Source: Carposina sasakii (lineage: Eukaryota; Arthropoda; Insecta; Lepidoptera; Carposinidae). Taken from it: a stretch of DNA of 64,000 nucleotides. Where the stretch lies: contig CP053148.1 in assembly GCA_014607495.2 (NCBI GenBank), positions 11,346,001 to 11,410,000 of the forward strand, written 5' to 3'. How positions within the stretch are numbered: position 1 is the stretch's first letter; every line of letters starts with the position of its first letter. The notes beneath the pieces are model-generated. The model made no database searches. It saw nothing but the letters and a program-made list of their open reading frames with translations, and was not told where the DNA came from. This document shows positions 11,447-23,118 of this stretch, piece by piece. The position numbers were made by a program, and so were the translations under genes.

Positions 11447-12379
11447 TCGGATCTTACGCTTAACAGCATCTTACAACCCTATAAACATCTTATCTGTTAT
11501 GAAACACCGACCGCGAACCGACCCTATAAAACACAATTCTCACACGTAAAGACGGTAACATACATAGAAAAGCATGCATGCCCTAACTCTAACATCTAGT
11601 CCGCTATAAACTCGTGAGTAAATAGTACACACGGGACTAAGAAATCTCAAAGGAAAAGAGGTAACATAGTAGACACAAAAAATAGTGATACAGGTAGAGT
11701 TAATTAAGTAAGACTTACCGTATTTGATGAGTTTTTATGGATAATCAGGGATTATAAGGAGTATGTCGACGCCAGCAAGAAGTGCAAAGTGTAGGCTGTA
11801 TTGCGGAGGCAAGGCCACGGCTGCGCGCGCACTCTACCCCGCATGCGCTGTACTACCCGTGGTGACCTACTTCTACTTTGGCGCTAGGTACAATCATTGA
11901 CACATTTCCTAAAATCGTTTCAAAAGTTGTTTGAGCTTCTAACTTTGTAGAAGTTAACTATACATATCTACTGAAACAAAATTATCCTTGATTTTTAATA
12001 TATTTTAACAGGAAAATCGAGATTTTTTAATTTTTAAAATAAATTTACAGTTTTAATATATTTTTAACTGACTTCCCTTCAATCAAAGCTTCGGCATTGC
12101 GCAGGTGTAATTGTAATTGCCGAATACAGATGCAGTGCAGTTGTGAGCTAGTGTGCTGATTTATTGATTTGGGCAGGTCCACCTAGTACTTGTAGTTTTG
12201 TTTTATTTTAAATATTTCTCAACCATTGTGAACTACACCTGTAGTAAAAGCTCTTAGGCAACTTTCATCTAAAATTAAACAAATGACTAGGTACATACAT
12301 AAGCAGGCCTCAAAAGTGCTTTGCAATAAAAGTAGTTTATTTATCATGTACTAGGAATTGAAGAGATTATTTTTAATCT

Positions 12380-12614
12380 GTGAGGTAGCGCAATCGATGC
12401 GCGGTCCCGCCCATTTCGGCAGCCAGCCCCGGCTGCGGACAGGCACCAGGCATATAGAGGCGCTTGCGTGTTGGGGCGGGACGTCCCTTCGCGATTTCGA
12501 CTTTCTGCATGGACGTCGCGGCGCGCACTCGTCTTCTAACAACTTCGAGCTAAGATAGCCTTCTAATACGAGCGCAGTACGATCCCCGCAACGAGGTCGA
12601 CGGAAATTGCAAAG
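12380..12614. promoter_or_regulatory. GC-rich block, probable divergent promoter region
   Basis: This GC-rich, CpG-containing block stands out from AT-rich surroundings. It directly precedes the plus-strand ATG at 12615 and lies about 0.9 kb upstream of the Hk long first exon on the other strand. A promoter or 5' UTR role is inferred from composition and position only. Confidence 0.4.
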
Positions 12615-12698
12615 ATGATGGAAATGTTAGATCTTATCGATAAGTCCGACATATATCAGGTGTTCCACTTGTTGGAAACCAATTCCGAGTTTACCACG
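12615..12698 (+). CDS. Orphan first coding exon of an unrecognised plus-strand gene
   Basis: The start is ATGATGGAAATG in the context 'gcaaag'. It encodes MMEMLDLIDKSDIYQVFHLL followed by ETNSEFTT, and ends in phase 0 at a strong donor GTGAGT. The residue pattern looks like two amphipathic helices and is coding-like, but I do not recognise the family. No convincing next exon was found before msl-1 at 24.1 kb. It could be a small-exon gene with exons I missed, a non-coding transcript, or a chance frame. Confidence 0.4.
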
Positions 12699-13159
12699 GT
12701 GAGTAGTTAATTGGGAAATTATATGTTTTTTAAATTGTCTGTCATTGACTCTATTTTCTTCACCTTCTTATACATATTAAATTATTAAAAAAATCCTTTG
12801 TGTTAAAAATAGAAAAATATCTAGGTACTATTATGCTAGTTTTATTTGTTTGATATACCATATAAGTAAGTACTTATAGTTTTAATTTTAAAAATGCCCT
12901 TTGCCGGTGCCGTTTCTGGCCGGCACTGGTAAGCTTTTTACACATAAATCACATCTTATAAATATGCGCAAAGCTCGACTGGAAGAAAACTATCTTTATT
13001 GTCATGGTTCCTAGTTAAGTAGTTTGATCCTTTTGTTCCGCGGCCTTTTCCTACATTAAGCCAATAATCCGGAAAAATGATCTCCATTGCGGATACTTTG
13101 CTTTATTTGTTATGTGTTAAAAAATAATCTTTAAAAAAAATGGTATTTATTTTGTCCTA

Positions 13160-13300
13160 CCCTGGACAAGATGGTGCTCTGAATAAGTCAATGCGCCTTC
13201 GGGGGCTAACGTCATTGGCTGAAGAGGTCCAGATGCGGGACTCCGCTGCCGTACAGCCTGGATTCTCGCAGCAACCATTACTGTCGATCGACTCATCTGT
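13160..13300. other. GC-richer block of unknown nature
   Basis: The segment around 'ggctgaagaggtccagatg' is open on the plus strand and more GC-rich than its flanks. It could be a lost exon of the orphan gene or an old transposon fragment. No donor site follows it, so it is not called as an exon. Confidence 0.25.
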
Positions 13301-13807
13301 GACCAATTTTTATTTGAGATTATTATACCGGCTTAAAATTATTTTAATACACGTTTCTCTAGTCAATAAACTATTACTTATTTCTTTCTTATCATTTATT
13401 GTACATTCTTACGTGAATAAAATATAACAATTTTAACACAAAGGAAAAAAGTATGATAGTGGGAGAGCTTCCAGGATATCAAAGATTTTTCTATTTTTGT
13501 GTATTTTTTGCGAGGGCGTGCCTCTGAAGAGTGGTTTAAATATATTTTTGATACTTAAGCCATTTACGACAAATGTTCTAAAAATAATACAGTTCAGCAG
13601 TCAGCACAAAGGATTACTTATACCCAGGAATATCTTTGATGGATTGATATTACGAATGATTTCTAGTGACCTACGACATAGGTCCTGGGTTCGAAACAAA
13701 ATGGATGTCGACGAAATGTTTCCCAGATACGGTAGAGACCTAGGGATCTGTTAGGATGGATTGATATTAATACGTAGTCGCTTTTGTCAGTGTGTAAACA
13801 GCCTTAG

Positions 13808-13950
13808 GGTGCTCGCCCACGTCAGACTTCTTGTAGGACAGATTTTTCCTTCCGATTGTAGGATGTGAACCGTAGCGCTATTGCAATCAGTACGTTCTAT
13901 TTTTCTCCTACAAAAAATCGCTCACCGATTGTCTGACGTAGGCGAGCACC
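13808..13950. mobile_element. 143-bp MITE with 20-bp terminal inverted repeats
   Basis: The ends GGTGCTCGCCCACGTCAGAC and its inverse (19 of 20 matching) bound the element. The inside holds 'ctattgcaatcagtac' and 'ttttctcctacaaaaaat'. It has no coding capacity. Confidence 0.75.
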
Positions 13951-13990
13951 TTTACGAGTAGTTGTTATCTATGGTGCAAGTCATAAGTAA

Positions 13991-14244
13991 GGCCCACGTC
14001 AGACTTTTTGTAGGACCAATTAGTAGGTAGGACCTATTTTTCCTTCGATTCTTTTTTGTAGGATGTGTACATTGCGCTATTGCAATCAGTACCTACGTTC
14101 TATTTTTCTCCTACAAAAAATTGCTCACCGATTATATTGCCCGAGTTCCTTAGTCGACTCCTAGGACTTTATTGAATTGACTTAATTCTATGTTTTTTAT
14201 CTATTTAAAAGAAACTCACTGAATATCAGACGTGGGTGAGCACC
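13991..14244. mobile_element. Second, longer MITE copy next to the first
   Basis: It repeats the inside of the 13808-13950 element ('ctattgcaatcagtac', 'ttttctcctacaaaaaat') and starts at 'ggcccacgtcagac'. A matching right end (TCAGACGTGGGTGAGCACC) appears at about 14226-14244. An unrelated stretch of about 85 bp separates body and right end, suggesting an insertion. Confidence 0.6.
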
Positions 14245-14474
14245 CGTGTGAGGGTGGTATAAGGCCCACACACAAACGCCCAAATACAGGCGCCGCCGTC
14301 AAACAATGTTTTTAAACAAAAGCGCCGGACCGGATTCTAGTCGTATACACCGGATAGTGAATAGGCTCTTTGTAAATCTAAAAATAAAAGAGCTTTTACG
14401 GCTTTGTAAAGCTTAAAATTTTCGTGCGACCTTTATTTCGTCGTATAATATTGGCATTTTCATATTGATATTTC

Positions 14475-17400
14475 CTAACACCACTTTTGTTTTATTTCTC
14501 CCTTTTTACCTCGACACGAGCCTAGTCGGGACAGGTTGATGAATATCCCGCCGTCTCCCTCGCTGATGCTCTGGGTAGACTGCGGCTTTGTTAGCTGAGC
14601 GCTACATGATTTTTTCAATACGCTCTGTAAAATTAAATAAAGATTATTTATTATGCAATGCAATTATGCTCCCGTGCTGATGCGGTGCTTAACTAAAATA
14701 CATCAGCTGCATCTGCTTCCAGGCATGTAATAAGAGTCGCACAGGGAACTCGCGCATTCTTTCAGGCGATTAGCTAGCAACGTGTCACTGATAATTAATA
14801 TCTGACCCGCTATGCTGAACGTAGCTGTGGGATTTCTCTTTAGATACCGCAGTTCATTTCAGAAACAAAGCCTTGTCTATATTATGTAGGTATGTAATTA
14901 CAGTTTGCAGTAGGTAAAGTAGGTAGAGCAATATCCGGAATTAGTTAGATAGTTAGTGTTTGTGACTGTAGAGACTACCAGGTATTGCGTTTGATTAGTG
15001 TCTAACATTGTTTAGTCCAGGACTGTTTATTGCTCTCTGCTTTGGAAGCTGTTTCGATACGGTCCCTTTGCCGGGTTTGATTACGTTTTCATTGAGTTTT
15101 TAGTTCTGTACGTACTATTTTACCAAACAGCATCAGAAATAAGATTCTTAGACAAAGTAATATTATTTCGTTTTAGCAATTCCGTTAAAAGACATCCGTT
15201 AGAGCATTCGTTAAATGATTTATTTAAGTTTAACCATTCTTTATCTGCAATGTTACAACATTGAACCTTGAAACTTTTATTTGCAATAGAAAACCATGCT
15301 TACCCGGTACGGTTTGTTGGTGTCTGGTATAGAGGGCCTGCTGTTCCTCCACCTCGCTCCCTGCTTTTGTAAGTCGAACAGTCGATGGTGTGACCATGAA
15401 GTATTCATGCCACGGAACTCTTCTATGGCTTCAGCAGACTGAAACAACCTCTTTAGAAGTGTGGAGAGCAGCAGGTTAGGAACCAAGGTTAGGAATCAAC
15501 AGGTCTCTTGGCCGCTTAACCATCTTTCTACGGCTAAACCTTACTTTTTCTTTCTTATAAAAATGAAATAAGTAATTAAAAAATAAGTACCTATTACCTA
15601 CTTAGTTTTGAATTGCTTAAAATATCTTCTTCTATTTTATCTTCTACATATAATAAAAATGTAACGGATCGCTAACTGTACATGGAAGATATATAAGAAA
15701 AAATATTATAAGAATTATTTTTTGAATTTTTGTCAGTTTGTCGGTTTGTCTGTGTGTTTGTGCACGCTAATTCGATTTCGATGCAGTTCATGAATATTTA
15801 GATATATTCAGGAATATATTGTGACAGGTCCCACTTAACATATAGGCTACTTTTTATCCTGGAAAAATGTTTTTATCCCGGATAATTTCGACATTTTGTT
15901 TTTCTGTAGTCACGGGCGTCCACTAGTAGTAAATAATATAGAGGTTTAGCTGCCGGCGAAGAATGGCGTAGATAAGGCGTAGGTACATCAGAAACTTTAA
16001 CGTAGATACATTGTATGAATTATTCTAAAATCGAATTAATTTCCAACCGGTCGTGGGTAGTTATATTCCTACCTACGACATGAAACCTAATTATAATTAT
16101 ACGGGGGATGGTAATTCGTAAGTTGTAGGTTGGTCTAGGGTAGGTTACAGTCCATTGGAAAACTTAGATGGGTAACGAAGGTAGTTAAAATACCTTCATT
16201 TAAACAATCAGGTAAATGTAATAAAGCTCTCCTATTTCCGTATGTACCTATATATTTATACTAGGTGTACATATCAATACATAGATACAACTTTATATGT
16301 TACAGCGGTTTTCGTTTAAATTTACTCCCGTTGGTCCCCTTCCCGTATTTCGGGAAATCCGTTCTTAGAGCTTCCTTGTAGCCCTAATCCGATTTCAGCT
16401 TCGTATAAAAGCTGTTTTCGTAAAAAAATTAAATTCCCGTAACTCCCCTTATAGGAATTTCGGGAAATCCGAGTGCTCCCTGTGAACATTATTTCTATGT
16501 ATCGCTTGTCATATTCCCGTTTGTCCCCTTCCCGTGGGAATATCGGGACTTGAATCATTTGTCCCCTTCCCTTAAAATACAATGAACTAAGCTTCATATG
16601 TATAGCGGTTCTCATTTCCTTATGGAATCCGTTTTTAGTCCTTCCTCGTTGTCAATGAACATATATGCCCGGCTTCATATGTATAGCGGTTTTCGTAAAA
16701 AATATAAATTCCCGTTGGTCGCCTTCCCGTGGGAATATCGGGAAATTCTTATAGCCTATGTTCATCCAGGTCAATAAGGATTCTAACGGTGAAAGAATTT
16801 TTGAAATCGGTCCAGTAGTTTCGGAGCCTATTCATTACAACCAAACAAACAAAGTTTTCCTCTATATATTTATACAAGTCCTATACATGTACTTACATCG
16901 ATAAATATTATTTTTAAATTGCGGTTATACACACACACAGATCAGAGTGGACATTATCATATACAGGATGTTTGTAACAGATATTTATATGGTGACTTCA
17001 GACCATGATTCTGATATGAAAACCAGTCAAAATTTTCGCAGGAAAATTCCGAAATTTTCCGTTTTTTTTTCTTTTTTCATAAAAAAAATCGTGTGGTTCG
17101 TTTAATTAGGCCTTAAATAATGACTTAAAATCAAAATTTTAATCTATGGATGATTTTCAAAAAAAGTTGCTCTCAATAAAGTTCAAAAAACTGATCAACC
17201 CCAAAGGAGAGTCACAAGTGATCCAAACAACAGCAATGTATCACACAATAACCAATAATCCCATTTAACTAGTCACAGAATCGCCCGATACAACTGGCGC
17301 TGAAAGAAAACATTGCGTATAATAAAATCAAAAACATTTCCTGCGAGTAATAACACTGTCGTATAACTCAAAACAATGGTACTTGTTCAGTATCTCAGTA

Positions 17401-20400
17401 TTTGCCTGGCTGTCACACACACCCTGTATGTTGTCTCGGTGGAATCGGATCACACGATCGTATTCTACTTTTCATTTGTTTAATTTGAGGCGAAACTGAT
17501 ATTGTGATCAGAGCACAGAACAGGTAATATATGCCTATATTACCTGTTCTGTGGATCAGAGTGTACCCAAAAGCATGATCAGTTTCCACTCGCAACGGAT
17601 CATATGATCAGAGTGGACTAACCCTTTAATTGGTATGGTAAATGTTTGTTTATATATACATACAATACGCATATTGACTTTCTTACATTAGGTTTTGTTT
17701 ATGTTTATATAACATAGATTATAGAGCTAGAAGAGCAACTTTTACCACTATATTCCGCATTTACCTGTGAGCATTGTTTCGTACCGGAAATATGTAGGTA
17801 TTCGTAGTGAGTAGCGTAGTCAGACAACTACTCGTATTGGTCAATAAATACCAAAAGTCACGTCAAGCTATTTCGATGTGGAATAATTTTCGATCTTTCC
17901 ATTCATAGAGCCGGCATTTATTGCATTCTCATAACTTTGCCAATAACAAATGCCATAACAAATGAACCATGTGTGTGTATGTGTGTTTATACCTACTAGA
18001 TACACAGTTACACAGGCAAGCATATAGTTGTGAACGTGTACCTACCTAATGGTAAACGCTAATCATGCAGTTTTAACATTATGTATGACATTAGATAGAT
18101 TTCAAATTACCTATAATAGGTTTCTACCAACAAATTAGAGCAGTGAATTGCGTTCTAATTATGATAGCTAGGTACCAAGTTAGTCTATAGTTTAACGTAG
18201 TGACTAAATATTAGATATATGTACAGTTGTGGGCTATCATTAATCGGGATTTACATTACCCTAAGTACACACTAAGTATACACTAAGTATTTAGGTAATT
18301 AGTTTTTATGGCCTTATTAATTTTGAGAATTCCAACATCGGGCTTTTGGTGCAAGTAGAATTAAAAAGTCATTACCCACATACCTCTCTTTTTTGTTCCT
18401 CTTCAGCTTCTATGGCCCTCTGATGCAGTAGTTCTATGTCCAGCTGCCTTACTTCCTCCGCCTCACGTGCTTGGCATTCCTTTTCCTATAAAACAAGAAG
18501 TAGGTACATACCTACATACTCTTCTTTGTCAACATCAAATATCCTGCGTTAGTGAACCATGAATGATGGCAAGCTAAAACTTCGTTAGCTTCAGCAGAAT
18601 TCTTAGAAACAAAAGGACTAGAACTTATGGGGAAGGTGACTTATCCTTATCCGAAAAAGTGAAGCTATCTATGAGAATTTACACCTTACCTTTTGAACTT
18701 GTCGTTCATGTTCGATTTTCTGTTGTTCTAATTCTTCTTCCGGTATGGGCGGCGTCTCATCTCCGCTTAGGGCATGCTTCGCGCCTGTGGTTTTATAGGT
18801 ACAGTGTATAAATGAGTCATATCATATCTCGTATTTGACATACCAAAAAATACGCATCGGAAAAATTCCAGGAGCTATTTGTGAATTCGTGACAAAGATT
18901 TAAGGTGAAGCTAAAACTGTACCTATTTTTAACCGACTTCAAAAAAGAGAGGTTATCAATTCGTCTGTATGTTTTTTTTTATTTTTTATATTTTTTATGT
19001 GTGTTACCTCAGAACTCCGTCATTTATGATCCGATTTCAGATTTTTAAAATAGTTTGTCATGGTATGCTTCCAAATTGGTCCCATATTCACCATGTCAGG
19101 ATCTTGGAGAAATCGAGGGTAATCCTCAAATATTGTAGGCACATGTAGTCTGTTTTTATACCTTACTGAACGTTTTGATCACCTACATATAAAACATAAC
19201 ATCTGATGATTGATTCTCTAAGGAATCTAGGGATATCCTCAAATATAAAAGGTACGAGAAGTCCGTTTTTAGATTATTATAGAGAATTTTGGTCAGCTAG
19301 ACATAATATAAAGGAAACGAGGGTCTGATGATGGAGCCGCCGAAAAACAGATAGTGGAACTTTTAGTATCAAAATCCCCCTATGGCAGGGGGAGGCCTAC
19401 GTCCAGTACCTAGTGGACTGCAATTCATTCATCCCTATTATCCGTCATCTCGTTATTCTCATGTCTACCTCTTCCTCTATAACCATCTTACTTCGGACAC
19501 GGCTTAACGCAAATATTTGCCCTTTAGTAAAATTTTACTTTAGTAAGCTCGAGTTTTGGGGGGAAGTCGGTTTTTCGTTTAAAAAAAATTATATAAAGTA
19601 ATTTCTCCCAATATTGCATAGGAGAAGAACTTTATTATTTTTTTTCTATTATAGTCCAACTAATAGACTATACCTATACAGTTAACTAGGTAGATGTACC
19701 TAACCTACATTTCTCTGATCTTTTACGCTCGAATGTGCTATGAAACACACAAAGCCTGATATTCCCAGTCAGTTTGCTGTCTACCTAGGTACTTAGGCAC
19801 CTATAAAATACATAGGTAGACAGGTACATTAGAAAAGAGTATTACCACAGTATTACTTACTAGACTTTCGTCCGGTTTTATGAATTATAGACATAAAAAT
19901 ACCTACTGTTCAATTGTGGTTCGATAAAAAAAAATAGAATACATTCTTGTGTAGCAGTTAAATCATATTTTTTTTATCATTGAATGCCCTAAAATAATGT
20001 TGATAGGTAATAAAAACAAAATACCTATCTATAAATAGGATTAATAGTCTATAGGTACCTAGTTTTATTCCAATATTTACCCGTAGGCGGATGATACGAT
20101 ATCCAGAATTGATGAGCCAGTGTGTTATCTTGTATCACAGACCCACAACAACAAATGCTCTAGGAGGTGTGATGCGCACACGCAAGGCGAGCCAAACACT
20201 GGTTACACTATAAACCGTGAAATTTTATTCATAGTTATTTTCAAACACATACGAAGTTATACATAAAACTAATTGGCGCTGCTCCAAGTCGAGTTTCCTC
20301 AGCGAAATCTTGTGGATCTTCTGAAACCCATATTTTTTGTCAAGGGCAGAATATAGATTGGTAAACATTGTAGGGTAACTTTATTATGTGTATGATTTCT

Positions 20401-20841
20401 CGAGCGTCGTCGATTCTAAACAAAGATAATAGTTTTTATTGAAAACCCTATAAAGAATTGATTAGATACCTACTAAAAATAATTATCCACTATTTTTCTT
20501 TCTTACAAATATTGTCCTAAAAAATTTATATACAGGCAGGTTCAACTTGTATTTCATAAATTATTTTGAATGTTATAAAAGTAGTGAGTGGGTATTGCAA
20601 ACTGATGTAAGTAAATAATCAATACAGCTCTAGGTGAGCGAGGGGGTTGCCCGGGATGCACCGGTGGCTGGCATCCTAACCACCTACCCCCTCGATGCAG
20701 AAATCCCGGGCAAAGCGAGCTGCGGCCGGAGGGTATGCTTTGTTCTCGGTTGTTAGTTCGTGTGATTCTATAGGTCACTCCGTTATTTAGACTTGACAGA
20801 ATACGAACTTTGGTTAGTGCATTCATTAGAAACTCCTTCAT
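14475..20841 (-). CDS. Unrecognised coiled-coil protein gene, five putative exons
   Basis: Exons on the minus strand: 20688..20841 (possible start, MKEFLMNALTKVRILSSLNN, phase 1 exit; weakest), 18690..18784, 18384..18485, 15304..15438, 14475..14624. All junction phases agree (1, 0, 0, 0) and every intron is GT-AG, giving 211 residues and UAG at 14475-14477. Exons 2-3 form a highly charged coiled coil (PPIPEEELEQQKIEHERQVQ, then EKECQAREAEEVRQLDIELL). Exon 4 contains FRGMNTSWSHHRLFDLQKQG; exon 5 contains LTKPQSTQSISEGDGGIFIN. An AATAAA on the minus strand near 14.43 kb could be its polyadenylation signal. I do not recognise a family. An alternative is that the 14.5-kb exon uses an internal donor (GTAAAA, phase 1) and these are distal 5' exons of Hk; the phase fits the Hk exon at 9192. 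Confidence 0.55.
15652..15928 (+). repeat. Dispersed lepidopteran repeat (Helitron-like family)
   Basis: The block starts near 'aaaaatgtaacggatcgct' and ends 'gggcgtccactagt'. It matches 61431-61735 in the same orientation and 1-151 inverted. The CTAGT end suggests a Helitron 3' terminus. Confidence 0.6.
16318..16870. repeat. Degenerate repeat block with 'cccgt..ccccttcccgt' units
   Basis: Units of the type 'cccgttggtccccttcccgt' followed by 'tcgggaaat' recur about four times between 16322 and 16745. 'tatgtatagcggttttcgt' also recurs. The block ends in 'aatcggtccagtagtttcgg', a common tail of lepidopteran retroposons. The open frame over it is a repeat by-product. Confidence 0.55.
17516..17551. 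repeat. Perfect 16-bp hairpin
   Basis: CAGAACAGGTAATATA is followed after 4 bases by its exact reverse complement. It sits within a larger region of 'gatcagagtg' repeats. It may be the core of a small palindromic MITE. Confidence 0.8.
18922..19400 (+). repeat. Dispersed element starting 'aaccgacttcaaaaaagag'
   Basis: It starts at 'ttaaccgacttc' and runs through 'gttacctcagaactccgtc' to 'cccctatggcagggggagg'. A closely related copy lies inverted at about 59460-59880. Shorter relatives are near 47.9-48.04 kb and 45.78 kb. The class is not clear; no coding region is present. Confidence 0.65.
19426..19512 (+). repeat. 87-bp block identical to 59317-59403
   Basis: From 'cattcatccctattatccg' to 'cacggcttaacgcaa' the two blocks read the same by eye, in the same orientation, although the neighbouring dispersed element is inverted between the two sites. 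Confidence 0.75.
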
Positions 20842-21310
20842 GCGTCCGAGCGAGGCACAACTTTGGATTAATAGACGAATAGAATGATATCGCTAGAAAT
20901 TGAGATAAGTAGGTCCTTAATTAGATTTTTAAAATAGCATTGCATTCACACATTGTCACAGGCTATGCGTAGCGTAAGATTTCGTATTGATCCTTTACCT
21001 TCAAAAGTCACAAAAATTGATACATTTAGAAAATTTTCAAAGAATTTAAATGTACCTACATACCTATACTTTTGCGTACCTACCTGCCTGAAGGTTTTGC
21101 TTATATAAATCTAACCAACCGTTTACTTGGAGAGGGATGTAATGTACCTTACTTGTAGTAATGGCGTGGTGACTTGTTTTTAATTGACATGAGTTTACCG
21201 AAAAAATGACATCAAGCATGTCGTAGCCGGCAGCCATTGGGTAGCTTCATATCTATATAGTAGGTATCTACTGCTATGAACATCTCTTTCTTTTCCTAAG
21301 TTCTAATTAC
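19600..21310. other. Mostly AT-rich; one GC-rich patch at 20.64-20.74 kb
   Basis: The patch includes 'cccgggatgcaccggtggc' and 'aaatcccgggcaaagcgag'. It overlaps the putative first exon of the coiled-coil gene. It could instead be a fragment of a non-LTR retrotransposon. The rest shows no gene. Confidence 0.35.
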
Positions 21311-21863
21311 GGTAAGCGTCCACATGTCGGTATCGTACGCAACGGACGCATCCCACGCAACGGATCGTTGTATTCTTTGTATAGAAACGCATATAAGTGC
21401 GTCCACCTGTCCGCATCGTACTCATCGCACATCGGCAATGCCGACACCGTTGCTCCGAGAGGCAACTTTTGCCATGCATGCCGATGCCGTCATACGGAAT
21501 GCCGATCAGTGGACGCACGCTCGCTCTGCATCGTCAGCCATTTGCATTTGGTGTTTGTCGTGTCACCAACTTTTTAGCTTTTTTTTCCGATTCTTCCTCT
21601 TCTGCTAACAAACAAGCTATAATGACAAATTGTTCTTCATCGCTTTCCTCCATTCTCACAGAGTCCTCATGTGCTCACTACGAAAATCCGAATGAACTGG
21701 CATCGTCAATCCGTATGCTGGTACTCACTGTCGGTAATCCGTAATTGTGCTGCCGATACAGTGGACATCTCTACTTAGTCTGTGCAGTGGACGCACTATG
21801 AAAAATTAATGCGTTTGATGCGATCCGTCCGCAGCGTCCGATGCCGACCTATGGACGCTTACC
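21311..21863. mobile_element. 553-bp non-autonomous DNA transposon with inverted ends
   Basis: The ends GGTAAGCGTCCACATGTCGG and its inverse match at 18 of 20 positions. Subterminal 'acggacgca' and 'tgcgtc' motifs repeat inside. I see no clear target duplication. The open frames over it carry no transposase motif. Confidence 0.65.
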
Positions 21864-22030
21864 TTTAGACAGTATTAAGTATTAGGGTGAGGTCAAACGA
21901 GCGTAAATTTGTGAGTCGTGAGTCGCAGAATTTCGGTCGCAGAAATGCTGTCTGGTAGAAATTCTGTTGGGATTACTTGGGATGGCAGATGAGCGCATTT
22001 TATTCAATTACTATCGAATGTTTATAGCGG

Positions 22031-22349
22031 ATGTTTGTGTCGTGCAATGGAACCGTTGAAAATATTGTGTGTATTTACGAAGCATATTTAGAAGACGAAG
22101 AAGTAGATAATGCCAGAAAAAGATGCTGGATAAATCCGCTTATTAGTGAAAGACTGATGCTTGGACAGTTTCACACTTTATATGAACGTTTATGTGCAAA
22201 TCCAGATATATTTGAAAAGTACTATCATTTGCCATTAGGTACATGTTTTTCAAGAATTACTACAACTGTTAAAACCTTTTATTACTAAATCAAACACAAA
22301 CATGAGATTAGCCATCAGTCCTGAGGAAAGACTAATAATTATCTAATAA
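22031..22349 (+). pseudogene. PIF/Harbinger (HARBI1-like) transposase fragment
   Basis: The translated piece EEVDNARKRCWINPLISERL and the later, frame-shifted remnant 'NTNMRLAISPEERLIII' match the N-terminal part of HARBI1-type nucleases. A stop or frameshift near 22285 separates the two, and the DDE domain is absent. The motif 'ccaaacgagcgtaaattt' or a close variant flanks it in the same orientation at about 21.895 and 22.381 kb, so the outer structure is rearranged. It is a dead relic. Confidence 0.7.
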
Positions 22350-22784
22350 TCGCCGTGTGAATGAAACAAGGCCTGAGGCTGAAGCCAAACGAGCGTAAAT
22401 TTAAATTTATAGTTATACAAATAGAAACTAGCGCTATCATTGAAATTAACTATTTGAACTTAAAACGCACAAAAGCCCACTCAGATTTTTTTATGGATTT
22501 TTTTGGTTATCAAGATACTCATTCATACTTCTTGTATGTATATATATATACAGGGTGTAACAAAAAGGGTATGTTAAGCAAAAACCTATGTAAATAGCCC
22601 AATATAGAGAACCTATTCACAAAATTTGAGACCCGAAATCACAAGTTTATTTTTCCCGATAGTATGGAGAATTTTTAAATATCTCAGGAATTTTCATACA
22701 ATCTTGAAAAATAAAAATGTGATTAGGTACGAGTCTATGAGTTTGTTTTTTTACATCCTGTATGTATATATATTATATGTATAC

Positions 22785-23118
22785 TATAAGCGGTGATAGC
22801 CCAGTGGTTAAGACGTGCGCCTTCCAAGCAGGAGGTGTAAGCATAAGCAATGAATTATTTATTTCATGTACAGATTTTAATGTTGCAAAATTGTCACTTA
22901 GCCCGTGCCTCGGAAAGCACGTAAAACCGTTGGTCCTGCGCCTGATCTCTCTCCGGTCGTGTCGGTTTTCCATCCCATCGGACTATGAGAGTAACGGAAT
23001 AGAGAGTGCATCTGTGTTTGCGCAAACATTTGTGCACTATAATATCTCCTGCGTACCTGGCCAATCTACGTAGAGATTGGTCGCCTTGACCGAAATACGG
23101 TCGGAGATCATCATCATC
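22785..23118 (+). mobile_element. tRNA-derived SINE with ATC-rich tail
   Basis: The head 'gtgatagcccagtggttaag' followed by 'acgtgcgccttccaagcagg' has the look of a tRNA-type pol III promoter (A-box-like part). The body contains 'cgtgcctcggaaagcacg', and the tail ends in 'gatcatcatcatcatg'. A 5'-truncated copy lies inverted at 4866-5090. Confidence 0.75.

Noticed and set aside
13140..13427. 95-codon plus-strand frame as an exon of the orphan gene
   Set aside because: A possible acceptor exists but no donor, and the second half is a run of AT-rich codons. It was kept only as an unexplained block.
16322..16615. 97-codon minus-strand frame
   Set aside because: It is made from the repeated 'cccgt..ccccttcccg' units and has no homology I recognise.
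20641..20740. Plus-strand mini-exon after 'ccctcgatgcag'
   Set aside because: The acceptor looks fair, but the encoded KSRAKRAAAG piece has no partner exons; the minus-strand reading fits phases better.
21324..21744. Overlapping plus-strand frames of 69-115 codons
   Set aside because: They fall inside the 553-bp inverted-end element and are open in several frames at once, a sign of low-complexity composition and not of a gene.
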